Shown here one piece after another: positions 12,328 to 41,326 of a stretch of DNA of 64,000 bases; positions within the stretch are counted from its first letter, which is position 1; each line of letters begins with the position of its first letter. Both the position numbers and the translations under genes were made by a program. Source of the DNA: Neodontobutis hainanensis (taxonomy: Eukaryota > Chordata > Actinopteri > Gobiiformes > Odontobutidae); the NCBI GenBank assembly GCA_024349245.1, contig JALDNG010000005.1, forward strand, positions 21,155,001 to 21,219,000, in the 5' to 3' direction. The notes beneath the pieces are model-generated. The model saw only the letters and a program-made list of their open reading frames with translations, was not told the DNA's origin and did no database searches.

Positions 12328-12585
12328 TTTGTTGTTCTAGTGTGAAGATCTTTTGATTTGGGTTTTAGAACACTGTTATAAATACAGGGCAATATGAATC
12401 TGAGGCCACCTCCTCTGTTCAACAAGAGCTTTTCCATTTTCACAAAAATGGCTTCCTTAACCCCTCTCTCAAACCATCTGGCATCTCTGGCCAAAATTTG
12501 GATAATCCTCATGATTCATGTTGCCTAGTATTTATAACAGTGTTCTAAAACCCAAATCAAAAGAGCTTCACCCTAGAACAACAAA
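12328..12585. mobile_element. MITE-like long inverted repeat
   Basis: Arms of about 58 bp (12328-12385 and 12528-12585) are inverted copies with only a few mismatches; the shared core includes ttttgatttgggttttagaa. They flank a 142-bp unrelated middle. No transposase is present. This fits a non-autonomous foldback or MITE, but the superfamily is not identified. Confidence 0.7.
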
Positions 12586-12594
12586 CACAGTTGA

Positions 12595-12715
12595 GAGTAG
12601 GAACGTAGATTGTCTGGACTTTTTGGACATGGTGTTCATTATGCACAAACTGTGACTAGCACAAAAATCCAATATCCAAACACCACTCAAGTTCAGATCA
12701 AGAACTTGAGTGCCA
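12595..12715 (-). mobile_element. Nimb-like LINE endonuclease fragment
   Basis: On the minus strand this reads LDFCASHSLCIMNTMS, the endonuclease-domain block ending SITNTMF in fish LINEs of this kind. A second copy of the same stretch is at 43620-43690. It is a short relic only. Confidence 0.6.
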
Positions 12716-12719
12716 GCAA

Positions 12720-13540
12720 GAAATTAGCTATATATTCCTTATAGCTAATATTTGTAAAATAATTAGACATTTTAATATATAGTATTATTATTAGTTTAAT
12801 GTACTGCTGGTAAAAATGTATGTGGCTTTTTAATTGGTTTACTAAGATAAATATTTATAAGTGAATAAGGTCTTGTATGCTTCAGTGCCATTTAGTGATT
12901 ATAAATTAGTTATAAATAAATTTTTGCAATATTTCAAACTCAGCATATTTATTCAGTCCTCTTTTACTCCACTGGGCTGGAACTAAACACCAGTGTGTTC
13001 ACCGTTTTTACTTAATAGAGGTCAGGGTAAATCACTTAAGCCCGTTTGGACAGTTTGGACAGTTTGGACAGATTGGACAGGAGAGTAGGGCTTTGGAAGG
13101 TGCACGCACCCTAGATGAACTCTGCTAGTCCTCTCTGAAGATTAATGATCCTTTTACTCTGCTGATTTATTACCCTTTTTGGAAGTACAGTGGTAGTACA
13201 GTCAAAGTGTAAATGTTATTGAGGAAGGAAACAGTTAAACATGCTTTGTTATTAGCTTTTATATTACAATTATAGTGTGTTAAACTAAAAGAAAAAAACA
13301 ATGTCACAGAGTAAGTGGCCACATTATAAGGTTGTTGGTTTGAAAAACACACAAAACGTGTACTAGCAATCAACTTTGTCACATACTACACAGAATTATT
13401 CCCAAGCTCTTTCATGTAAAAAAGTAAATGTGCTCTCGCATCCTTTTGCTTTTTGGGCCCTATCCTTTGTGCATTCATTAACTCGACCACTAAGCTACAT
13501 TCCTGTACGTTTCCTTTCATACTAATAATTGCCCTGGCAG
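12720..13540. repeat. intergenic with a 9-bp tandem repeat at 13044-13080
   Basis: Four tandem copies of a 9-bp unit (gtttggaca, last copy gattggaca) lie at 13044-13080. The rest is AT-rich sequence without recognisable coding. Confidence 0.6.
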
Positions 13541-14650
13541 AATCATTTTTTTGGGGGCCATTTTTCAGAAAATATCAATGATGACACAAAAAGTTTTCTT
13601 TCACTCGTAGTTAGTGGTTGGATGAAGCCTTTTATTGTCAAATAATGTTGTTTACTCTTTTTAAACTACCCAAAATACCCTGATCAAAGGTTTACATACC
13701 CGGGTGATTTTGGCCTGATAACATGCACACAAGTTGACCCAAACAGGTTTATGTCTACTAAAGATAACCATCCTCACCTGTGATCTGTTTGCCTGTAATA
13801 AGTGTGTGTGTGTGTGTGTGTATAAAAGGTCAGTTTTTGGGCTCCTGACAGATCATGCTTTTATCCAGTGCTGCACTGATGTTTCTGTTGAAACCAAATC
13901 AGGGTCAGGTAGACCAACAAAATTTTCAGCTACAACTGACAGGAAAATTGTTCGGGAAGAAAAAAAACACAAATAACTTCAGCTGAAATACAGGACTCCC
14001 TAAAAAAATGTTGTGTGTCTGTTTCAAGATACACAATAAGGAGGTATTGAGGAAAGCCATTACTACGCAAATGCCACAAAGCATCCTGCTTAAATTACGC
14101 CAAACAGAACAGAGACAACTCTTAAAACTTCTGGAACAAAGTAATGTGTGATGAAGGTACAATATACAGTAGTTACCTGATATAACTACAGTTCTAAAAG
14201 TGCACAGATGAAACTCGCAAATGTCATCAGCAGTGGTAATAACACTGATCTGCAATGTACGCCAGACGACAAGACTCTGGTCCACATTCAGCACAGAATG
14301 AATGACAGAGCCCGCTAACACGGAGGTTTAAGATGCTGTCAAGCATACACTACATCCTCCACAGAGATGCCACTACACAGGGCCACCCCCAAGGTTGTGG
14401 ATGAGACCAATGAGACACCGGGCCCATAAAAGCAGCGCAATGCTCAATCTCCTCCCTGGTGAGACTGGTTCGGTGAGTGTTTTGATCTGTCTCAGAGGGC
14501 TGGCTGGTGCCAGAGAGGTAAAAAAAAGTGAAGCCCGTAGGTGGGCGGAGCACACACAAAGTAGTAACCATTCCTACATAGAGGTGGATTGCTGATGTTT
14601 TGGAGATGTGTGAGCTACGAAGGCACAGGAATAAGCACAGATAGCTATAC
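13541..14650 (+). mobile_element. degenerate Tc1 element, copy A
   Basis: The left subterminal repeat (ttctttcactcgtagttagtggttgg), the family 5' region (ctcctgacagatcatg) and transposase remnants (GRPTKFSATTDRKIV) match the fuller copy at 29774. Foreign-looking sequence at about 14150-14560 interrupts it before the HGGGSLMFWG-type region resumes near 14580. The right end is missing. A (GT)n run at 13801-13820 is internal. Confidence 0.75.
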
Positions 14651-15418
14651 CAGCTATACATGTCCATTTTTAAAGCAAATGCCTTAATGTTAAATGTGGG
14701 AACAGTTGGTGTGCAGCAGAAGACATGTCAGCACATGTAACCAAAGGAGTTATCCATGAACACCAACACAAATCACAGAAAAACAGACACCTTTAAACAC
14801 TTTGGGTTTAAAGTTTAATGAGATGTAAATATAATACATGTGGATGCAGTGTGATACAGGTAGTCATTAATAACATTAAGATGCTGTTTTTTTTTGTTTG
14901 TGTTACAAAGCTTTGGTTGAGATTAAAGACATGGGCTCCCCATAAAGTTCACTTAACGGGGGTTGGCTGGTTTATGTCTATAATTGGACAGCTAGTATTA
15001 GTAAAACAATGCATAATAACAAGTAGTGAACAAACATGGCCTCTACATACCCTCCATCAACCAGCTGGTTCATTCCAGATGGGCCAGCTCTGTGCAGAGT
15101 GTGTTATTGCCAAATTGTAGTTGTAGAATTGTTTTATTTTGCAAATCCAGCTCACATGGTTGAGAAATCAATTTTAGAGAATGCATGCTCCCAGTCATAT
15201 CTATGGTCAGCTCAGAAACTGTCCTGTTGTTGAAGTATAAGAATAGGCCTGTAGATAGATAGAAGCCACCAGCAGGATGTGTGACTGACAGTCAGTGAAA
15301 ACCTTGACAATATTAGAGCACAGAGATTATTACAGAACTGGATAGCACATAAATAATGGCAGCCATTGCAACTGATTAAAGCTGATAATTTGTTGAAAAG
15401 ATATTTTTTAATATATAT

Positions 15419-15509
<91 letters not shown>

Positions 15510-16182
15510 TGTATTAATATAATATAGAATGTCTCAGTGGAAGTGATCTTCCCTGAGCTTGGGTTCTCTACCAAAGACCTGAACTTGAGGGTTCTGCACA
15601 GCATATTTTATGTTTCAGTTTATTTAGATCTAGTAAAAGTTGTATTGAATATAAGAAGAAATTAGACTCTTGTTTTGATTAACCATAATCTACATTTTTG
15701 ACATAAAAATATTGGGCACATTATTTCAGTTGATGCAGTTCTTTGATCCACTGGCTCAAAGGCAGGACAGTGTGGTGACATACAGTAATGATTCAAAGTG
15801 ATCTTTTTCAGTTGTGTAGACAATTTCTGACAGATAAAAATACTTGGTAAGAAACCATTAACACAACAATAACAGCATCATCAGACAACTAACTGTGGAA
15901 GTCAAAGGTGCCCTGTTAAACACACATGCTTCTTTACATTGTTGTCTACAAATATCTTGTTTTGTGAATGGGATTTTTCCATGGCAATACTATGAGTTGC
16001 TGGTGTCACAGGTGACAGGGAAGGGTGCAAGATATTTGACATAAAACCAGAATAAGACCTGTTACCCGTTGACCAGACTTAAATACAGTAGGCTAAATAA
16101 AGCCTTAAAAGTGACACAAAATAAGTTTTAAGTGTGATTTAATCAGGGGAATCACTTCAACCTAAAAAGGCTGCTACATTTT
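14651..16182. repeat. intergenic with a long (AT)n microsatellite
   Basis: An AT dinucleotide run occupies about 15413-15508 with one break near 15429. The flanks are AT-rich and non-coding. It lies beyond the kcnq2 3' end. Confidence 0.7.
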
Positions 16183-16188
16183 TTTATT
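16183..16188 (-). promoter_or_regulatory. candidate kcnq2 poly(A) signal
   Basis: On the minus strand an AATAAA lies about 57 nt beyond the kcnq2 stop. KCNQ2 3' UTRs are usually much longer, so this may be a proximal site or chance. Confidence 0.35.
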
Positions 16189-16244
16189 GGACCTGCTGAA
16201 TCTCTCAATCCTCTCGTCTGGTGTTCTCTTGCCTAGATCCTCCT

Positions 16245-33896
<17,652 letters not shown>

Positions 33897-34620
33897 AATT
33901 AAAAAGACAACGAGAGCAGGAAGAAGGGAAAAGGAAGGAGGAAACGAGCGGAAACGGGCGGAAAAGCACGAAGCGAACCGAGCCGATACATAGAGAAAAA
34001 CAGGGTAAGCTACTCCAAAAAGGTGGACATATGGTGGAACAAACGAACGAAACAAGGAAAGGATAAAGAAAAAAGAAAGAGTAGGCCTAGTCTGAAAATG
34101 GAGTACTGACAATTTGAACAGAGTCACGTAAAATATAAGGACCGAGGACAGGTGACAAAAGGAGACAAGGAAAGGAAAATTAACTTACGGAAAGGCACGA
34201 AGCTAATGGGATTTACGTGGTTTGAAAAAATGAGACAAATAAAGGAAGAAAGGTATCTACAATACAAGGGGATTGTGCGTGAAAAGAGGGAGGAAGGGAT
34301 AGAAAGAGCAAAAACATACAGAAAAATACAAACCGAGACGAGCGCTGTGAACCTGCCGCAGAGTGGCGCGCGCTACCAACACACGGGGCCGCGCGGGCCA
34401 AGGAACAGAGAGAAGGAGACAATTAAGGGAGAAGGACAGAAAAGAGGAGAGGAGAGAAGCAGACAGGGAAGTGTAAGACGACAAGATGTTTACATCTGTT
34501 CCTCTGTTTGATACGAAAACCGGAAGTGCAGGCCATCAGCTGACCGAAATAATGGAGGAGAGAGGCTGCTATGGAGACAGGGAGAGGTGGTTACCAGGAC
34601 AACAGTACCAGTACAGGAGG
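33897..34620 (-). promoter_or_regulatory. kcnq2 5' UTR and probable promoter region
   Basis: Upstream of the initiator the sequence is purine-rich and contains a local CpG-rich patch at about 34340-34410 (gagtggcgcgcgctacc, ggggccgcgcgggcc). Such patches mark vertebrate promoters. No TATA box was seen at a sensible spacing. The 5' boundary is a guess. Confidence 0.4.
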
Positions 34621-34879
34621 GAAAAAAATTGAAAACTAGAAGCTGTAGGCTTAATCTTTCATTCTTGGCATCTGTCATTTAGGAACTTTACATATTACAC
34701 CGAAAATATTAAAGTGTTTATTCTTCTGAAAAATATAGTAACTTATATAATTAAAATGTTAAAAAGCAACGGCAACAAAGCTTGTTTAGCCCAGCCTCTG
34801 TGAGTACTTATACTGGGTCATTACAATAAGATTAACCGCACTCCAAATACCCCCCCTCATGATAGCCTGAATAATGTAA

Positions 34880-36250
34880 ATTCAAGTTATTAATTTCCCC
34901 AAGGTGAAATTCTGTTGTTAGGGCTCTTCAGCTGAGTTGGTTCAGACTTCCTATGCCATATATGGATTGATTGTACAGTCCTGCAGCTTTCTGATCTCAG
35001 ACATCCACTGGCTGCTCTCAAAAGCCGTTGTTGTTGTTCAAAAGCTCAATGCAGAAGACGGTCCATGTTGTTCAGTATAGCATCTGTCCTGTTGTGTCTG
35101 TTGCACCACTGCTTCAACCAGAGTCTCTAAACTAACATCTATAGTTGAACCAGCTCTCTCCATTAGTTCTTCTGAGACCAATAGACTGCTGCATAATAAA
35201 CAGCGTTAGCCATTACCGCCTGATAAAACATCTGCAGCAGTTTATTGTTTACATTAAAAGACCTTAGCTTTCAGGACTCAGAGTTATAATTAAAATATTT
35301 TGTATATAACATGATGGGGAATAGCACAAAAAGAGTACCTTGAGGAGCCCCTGTGCTACTAATGTCTCTGAGACACAGTTCCTGACATACTGTGGTCTAC
35401 CTGTCAGGTAATCAGTGATCCATGTGATAAACAATGAGTCCACCCCCAGACTCCTAGGTTTTTCTCTAAGTATTGTCGGCCTGATGGTGTTGAATGCACT
35501 TGAAAAATTAAAGAACATAACCCTAACATAAGCACCTGGTTCATGCAGGTGAGAGTAGACCCAATGAAACAGTTATAATAGAGCATCCTCAAGATCAATA
35601 TGTTTGTTGTAGGCAAACTGTAGGGGATCTAGAGCATGATCATGTTTAGTCTGTGATCTTAAAATTAGCATTAGCAACCTTTCAAATGTTTTTTTTTTAT
35701 AATATGAAAAGTGAAAGCTACTGTCTGTATTGATTTGATTTAACTGGGTTCACTAATTTGTGGAATGGTACAGGATTCTTTCCACAGTAGGGACCCTTCC
35801 TACCTGAAGACTCAGGTTAAAGAACTTTTGCATTGGCACAAAGCTGATCAGCACATTCTTGTAGAAGTTGTGGACAGATACCGTCTGGACCTGCAGCTTT
35901 ACCAGAAGCAGAGTCCTCAGTTTAGCTGGTTCAGACACTGACAGAGTAGGCTGTGCAGACTGAGGATGATGATGATGTTAGAGGCAAATAGGTTAATGGA
36001 GAAAAAGGTGTCAACGCTGCTGTGGTGAAGGGAGAACTCACTGAACTCATTGGCTCCTCTCTCATCTCCATCTATAGTCACAGAGTTCTTTCTCTTATAA
36101 CCTGTTAATGCCCTTTCACACTTCTCTGTTGTTATTCTGCAGCTGCCTCTCCATTTTGTTTTCAGTCCTCCTTCACTGCTTTACTTTACTTCATTTAAAT
36201 TAATTTACATAGCTTGTTTGATCTCAGAATGCAGTTGGACACGCAGTTGG
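34880..36250 (-). mobile_element. Rex1/CR1-like LINE, degenerate RT region
   Basis: On the minus strand, broken frames give NLSLQVGRVP (RT N-terminal block), LEDALL, FFNFSSAFNTIRPTIL (catalytic block A), then TDYLTGRPQYVRNCVSETLV. The order and text follow fish Rex1/CR1-type reverse transcriptase. The YADD box and 3' part are lost or unrecognisable; the 34900-35270 portion looks like its 3' region. Confidence 0.75.
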
Positions 36251-37018
36251 TGTTGGCATTAACATTTGAAGTGTTAATGCACAAACTGTAACATTACATT
36301 CAAAGGTTAGTTACAGAAAAGTCATGGAAAAATATTTAGGTGTGACTCTATATTCTATATAGTTGTGTTTTATCATGTTTTAGTCATAATTCCTACATAA
36401 CTATGTATAATATTATGTTTACACTAAAAGAAGGTCTTGGATCTGATAAAGTTGTTCTTCCTATTCTTAATTTTAATAATTCTTCAAATACATTTGCGGT
36501 CTGTTTTGGGTTGATGTAATGTTCTTTTGTTGCCACAAGATGGGAGCATAACTACACATAACCAAGTGATCAGTACAGGCCATCAGAATGAAAATGTAAC
36601 TTTATGTCATCAGCCAATTTGTTCGAAATTCAATTCCAACCTTGGAGTTCCGTCCTTAAGCTGACTGATCTCATACGTGGGTGCTCTCTGTTGTTCAAAA
36701 GCCTAATGTAGGGATGGTCCATGTTATTCAGTAAACACTAATCTAATAAAGAGGGCATCAAGATGCTGCTTCCCAGATCTGCCGCCTCTGAATCTCTTCC
36801 TGCTTTCCTCTGGAACTGGATGATAATCAACAGACACTCCTTCCTCATAGATCTCTTTCTTGTGTTAATGATCCTGGTTGCAGTATGTATTAAAAAACAA
36901 AAAATAAATAAATAAATAAATAAATAATAAAACTACCCCAGAAATACAAATTTGAAAAGGTCCATCTTCAGGGCCAACATTTGCAACCAGTCTGGTAGGC
37001 ACATGATTTAAAAGTAGG
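36251..37018. repeat. second Rex1-like 3' fragment and (AAAT)n run
   Basis: At 36640-36880 the sequence ttgttcaaaagcctaatgta and tccatgttattcagta repeats the 3' region seen at 35035-35075, so a second piece of the same LINE lies here in the same orientation. A short aaat/aata run is at 36899-36929. Confidence 0.55.
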
Positions 37019-37175
37019 GGCGCTGTGGCTCAGTAGTAGAATGGTCTTCCTATAACCCATAGGTTGGCGATTCGATTCCAACTTTCCGGTTCATACTGTT
37101 GTTGTGTCCTTGGGCAAACACTTAACCTACCTTGCCTCCAGTGTCTGTGGCACTGGTGTATTTGTGTTTGGTATG
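37019..37175 (+). repeat. tRNA-derived SINE, copy 2
   Basis: It starts ggggcgctgtggctcagtag (A-box region), then ttggcgattcgattcc (B-box region), and continues ttgtgtccttgggcaaacac and cttgcctccagtg. Orientation is opposite to copy 1. Confidence 0.75.
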
Positions 37176-38775
37176 TTTATATAGTAATTTCTGACGTAAG
37201 TCGAGCACTCTGATCAGAAACTCAATTTAGTCACACAGTTGCATCCTTTTCTGCATAATGGGCTCTTAGTTGTCTTATTTGTCTCTCTTATTTGTCTTAA
37301 GTTGGTCTTCTAAATAGCTCCTTAACTTCAGTCCAGGGCTTATGGCTCCGATTAACCCTTTCTTAAGCCACTTTTAAAATTATGCTCAAGGCTACTGAAG
37401 CTGGGTGTCTTTAATAACCCACATGACCATTTATCTTGAATCTTTTCTAAATGCTGCTTGCAGCAGCTGTGGAGTCTCTCCCTCTGAGTTCTGCCATCGT
37501 TCAGCTTTGTCCTCAAGGCGCCTGTTGCTCTTGCGATGACAGCAACACTGACAAGTGAAGACAATAGTAACCCCCACATTCTTAAATAAATGATGCACAA
37601 CTTCACCATATGATTAACAAATGAAGGAGCACTGGGATATTGGTCTAAGATTAAACAAAAAAAACAAAACAGGGCGTTATGCGACTTTAGGATTAATGGG
37701 ACAGTTATGAGAGCTCAATAGGTAGACACCACTTCTGTTGTGTTAAGGGTGCACTTACTTTTAGTTTTGCTAAGAGTTTTGCAAAAGGAAAAGAGGGCGT
37801 TGAATGTAAAAACGTAAAAGTAAATTCAAATAGTTTGTAACGAGGGAGTTGAAAAAAAGCCTTGAACAAAGGATTGGCAGAACTTCTGCTCCGGGGCGGG
37901 GTTTCAGCCCTAATCTCGATCGGGGCGCGATTCACATATTTAATCCAAAGACGGCCTTTATGTAAAATCTAATACCCCTTCACTTACTTAGAAGACCTGT
38001 TGAAAAAACTATTTTTTAATAAACATTATTTTGTACATATAAAGCCTTTTCTTTATCTTTCTCGAGTAAAGTCCATTGTTTCTAAGCTTATCAAATAAGG
38101 TCCGTTGTTAATCTATCTGACTGGCAGGGGTCAGCAATGACCACAGAATCTGTGAAAGTGTCTGTTTTCGCTCAATAAGAATGAAAGCATACTAATCCTG
38201 ATCTTCTGACCTGGCGGAGAGCGCTAACTTTGCGCCGGGACGCTAATGTAAACATGAGTCCTGTATATTAAGATCCATTCTCCTAGTAAAAATGTCAGAC
38301 GAAAGAGTATTAATCATTTGCATAGTCCATCTAGGAGAATTGTTCCTCAAACCTTCCCCTTTTCTCAATGAGGGAAGTTCTGCCCCTGGGAAAACACAAA
38401 GTTGTATTCCAATGCTTTGTAAATCCTAAATCTGTCAACAGGAATTTCCAATTAAAAGACAGAGGTCCTACATCACTTTGTAACAATTCATCTAGTTCAC
38501 AAAAATGAATAACGTGCTCAACAAGAGCACAGCAAGTTTTGTTCTGTATATTTTCATGGTCTCTTCTTGTGATTTTACAAAGTTCACAAACTCTTAGCAG
38601 TTCTTTTACAAACAGTACACATCATTTTTGTACCAATTTCAACAGGAAATCTTCGCGCTGCTCTGACAAGCATGCAGATAAGCCCTTTTCACACATGAAA
38701 TGACTAAAAAAAAAGCAATAAGCTCAATGTCGCACTTGCTAGATTTTAGCTGTCAGCTTAGCATTAGCTAGCCTG
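37176..38775. other. no gene recognised; unassigned repeat-like DNA
   Basis: The stretch includes a locally CpG-rich segment at 37880-37930 and a 10-bp inverted pair (attctcctag / ctaggagaat) at about 38278-38340. No coding similarity was recognised. Confidence 0.45.
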
Positions 38776-38778
38776 GTT

Positions 38779-39113
38779 CTACCAGACTCTCGTACATTTC
38801 ATTTGTACAGAGAGTCTGGCCTCGCTCCATTGACAAGCGTTTACTTCCTTGTATGCGGGAACTCTGTTGAAGTTTAAAACTATTGGATCTGCCCAGAGTC
38901 ACTCAGGATCTGCCATAGCCAATCGCTAACGTGTGGTCGTGACGTATGTCATGCGCCGAAACCGACCGGAAACAACAAGTCACTCCCTCTGTTCGCTGAT
39001 TGGTCCTACAAAAAATTGATTTCTGGAAACCTAAGAATATACAGCGATCCCAGACTAAGTACTAAAGCGAAATGAAATTGAGCGGAAGTACGTAGGAGGG
39101 CGGAGCCAGGCTA
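38779..39113. mobile_element. MITE-like element
   Basis: The element begins tagcctggttctaccagact and ends with the inverse, ggcggagccaggcta. A near-terminal hairpin is formed by ccagactctc and gagagtctgg (about 38796-38830). There is no coding capacity. A terminal-repeat non-autonomous element is the best reading; the exact ends and superfamily are uncertain. Confidence 0.6.
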
Positions 39114-39653
39114 AGCATTAGCCTCATACTCTTGTACACTTCTTTACCGACTCGTCGACTTTTCCTTCATGAGGTACTCCAAGTATTTCGGTGGAACCTC
39201 CGAAATGTTACACCACTCCAACTAAATTGCTGCACGCGTGTCTGACTCAGCAGCCATCTTTTTTATTTATTGTAAAGTGCCACACCCTATCCTATTTTGT
39301 TTCAAACCTACAGGCATCTAATAATAGATATGCAAGGTTTGAAGGTGAAAAAGTACTCAACATATTTATTGGCGAGTACTCGGAAGTTGGTGGCGTGAGT
39401 TTAAACTTGTGGCCTAATTTCTCAGCCTTTCTCTGGAAAGTGAACCATGTTGACTTCATCAGTTGAGACGCTGACAGTGACCTTGACGCATGGTCTGCTG
39501 GGTTTTCCTCAGTGAATAAGACCAGCTATTTTTACTGAAAAAATGGCTGCACACAGTTCAAGCCTTGGAATTATAGGTTGTGACAGGTGAGCTAGCTTTG
39601 CCTTGCTCATTATAAATACAAATTCAACTTTTACATCTGTTATAACTGTTTTC

Positions 39654-39880
39654 AGGTTGGTGGAGGGCTCCTGCCTCAAGTGGATGAGTTCAAGTATTTT
39701 GGGGTCTTGTTCATGAGTGAGGGAAGGAAGGAGCGTGAGATTGACAGATGGATCGGTGCAGCTTGTGCAGTGATGCGGTCGATGTACCGGTCTGTTGTGG
39801 TAAAAAAGGAGCTGAGCTGCAAGGCGAAGCTCTCAATTTAGCGGTCGATCTACGTTCCTACTCTCACCTATGGTCATATT
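39654..39880 (+). mobile_element. Nimb-like LINE RT C-terminal fragment
   Basis: The plus strand reads GGLLPQVDEFKYFGVLF, EREIDRWIGAACAVM, KKELSCKAKLSI then RSIYVPTLTYGH with one stop. This is the segment just after the RT active site in the same fish LINE family found at 22930 and 43620. Both ends are truncated. Confidence 0.85.
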
Positions 39881-40433
39881 ATGGTATTTATTTATTATTT
39901 TACATGTTGGACCTGCCAAGCAACTGAAGCCTTGGTGTCCATTTTTCACCATGTCTACTAAATATCAACAGGAAATCAGTGCGCTACAAAAGGTGAGGAC
40001 GTAAGTGAGGACGAAGACCCAAGTAATGCTGAAGAGGAAGAAACTGTGTCAGACTCTGAACAAGATGATTCAAATGACCAGGAATAACTCTTGCTTTGAC
40101 ATCGGCCTATGGTCTTGTACGGACTTTATGAATGGACTTTTTTTACTTGAATATTTAGGAATGTATTTTTGTAAACTTTTATAATTTTATTATATTATTA
40201 TTTATTTTTGCTTTGGAATCTGAAAGAGGACTTCAGGAGACAATCCTGATCACACAATGTGGTAAGACTGTGAATTTAAACTTGGAGGATACAGTGTCAT
40301 TCCCAAAACTGAGCAAAACAAAAGGGATTTAAACAAAATGATGTCACCTGGCATAAACTTGGTGCCCAGCCAAAGCAGAAATGGATTAGAAAAAAGAATG
40401 CTGGCATCACAGGAGCATATGTAGCATCACCAG
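39881..40433. other. unassigned; acidic-tail frame at 39993-40087
   Basis: An open frame GEDVSEDEDPSNAEEEETVS, DSEQDDSNDQE ends at a stop at 40085-40087. It looks like the acidic C-terminus of some nuclear protein or transposase, but it has no recognisable upstream coding. The remainder is AT-rich. Confidence 0.35.
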
Positions 40434-40439
40434 ACATCC

Positions 40440-41028
40440 TACGGTGGCCGAGACAGCTCAACACGCTGCAAATGAAGAAAGCACCAGCAAATAAAGAAAA
40501 CATCTTCATCAGTTTGACAACACACGCGCTGCAAAAGTTCACAACACATACAAATACAAAAACGCGCTGCAAATCCTCACAACACATACAAATACAAAAA
40601 CGCGCTGCAAATCCTCACAACACATGCAAATACAAAAACGCGCTGCAAATCCTCACAACACATGCAAATACAAAAACGCGTTACAAATGTTTTAAGGGGA
40701 CTCCTTTGAGTGACGAACCCCTAATGGGACCTGCTTATTGTTTACTCACCTGTCGCGTTGTTGTCAGTGTTGTTGTCACTGACCTGAAAGGTGAGTTTTT
40801 TTTTTTACTTTTAGATCATGATCGTATAATTGCTTAGTCGTTTGGATATTGTTGGCCTAAATATATTGTTCGTCACTCAAATGAGTCCCCTTAAAACATT
40901 TCCGTTGTGGTCTGTGTTATTTGCAGCGCGTTTTTGTATTTGTTGTGAACTTTTGCAGCGCGCGTGTTGTCAAACTGATGAAGATGTTTTCTTTATTTGC
41001 AACGTGTTGAGCTGTCTCGGCCACCGTA
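40440..41028. mobile_element. foldback element with 38-bp internal repeats
   Basis: This 589-bp element begins tacggtggccgagacagctc and ends with the inverse, gagctgtctcggccaccgta. The 6-bp direct repeat acatcc flanks it at 40434-40439 and 41029-41034. The arms (about 40440-40721 and 40871-41028) match again at the inner ends (tttaaggggactc / gagtccccttaaa). The left arm has four tandem 38-bp units, the right arm one. No transposase is encoded. Confidence 0.85.
40524..40689. repeat. 38-bp tandem repeat, four units plus a partial
   Basis: Units start at 40524, 40562, 40600 and 40638 with acgcgctgcaaa and end atacaaaa; a fifth partial begins at 40676. They lie inside the left arm of the foldback element. 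Confidence 0.9.
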
Positions 41029-41255
41029 ACATCCAGCTTAAAAAAAAAAAAAATTCCAACTACTGACTGAGCTAAAGGTGAATGAACCAGAAAACTCTTG
41101 TGACTAAAAAACAGGGAGTAAATGTTATATATTCTATGAAAAACAGGAGATTCATCTGTGAAAAAGCACAAGACAAACAGAGAATCTCTGCCAAAAGTGA
41201 AGGACTGGGATATCCTGCTTCTTGGAGACGGTGCCATCAGAGACATTAACAGTAG

Positions 41256-41258
<3 letters not shown>

Positions 41259-41324
<66 letters not shown>
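41259..41324. repeat. (CA)n microsatellite inside LINE ORF1
   Basis: About 33 CA units, replacing the middle of the esterase-like ORF1 of the L2 element. Confidence 0.95.

Positions 41325-41326
<2 letters not shown>

Noticed and set aside
15212..15604. 130-codon minus-strand frame rich in Ile-Tyr
   Set aside because: It is a translation of the (AT)n microsatellite; the same happens at 50670-51107.
34551..34635. Plus-strand ATG frame MEERGCYGDRERW opposite the kcnq2 promoter, possible divergent gene
   Set aside because: Twenty-six codons ending in a stop with no donor site and no recognisable similarity.
40524..40689. Four regularly spaced 38-bp repeats, CRISPR-like at first sight
   Set aside because: Units are contiguous with no unique spacers, lie inside a foldback transposon arm, and the host is a vertebrate.
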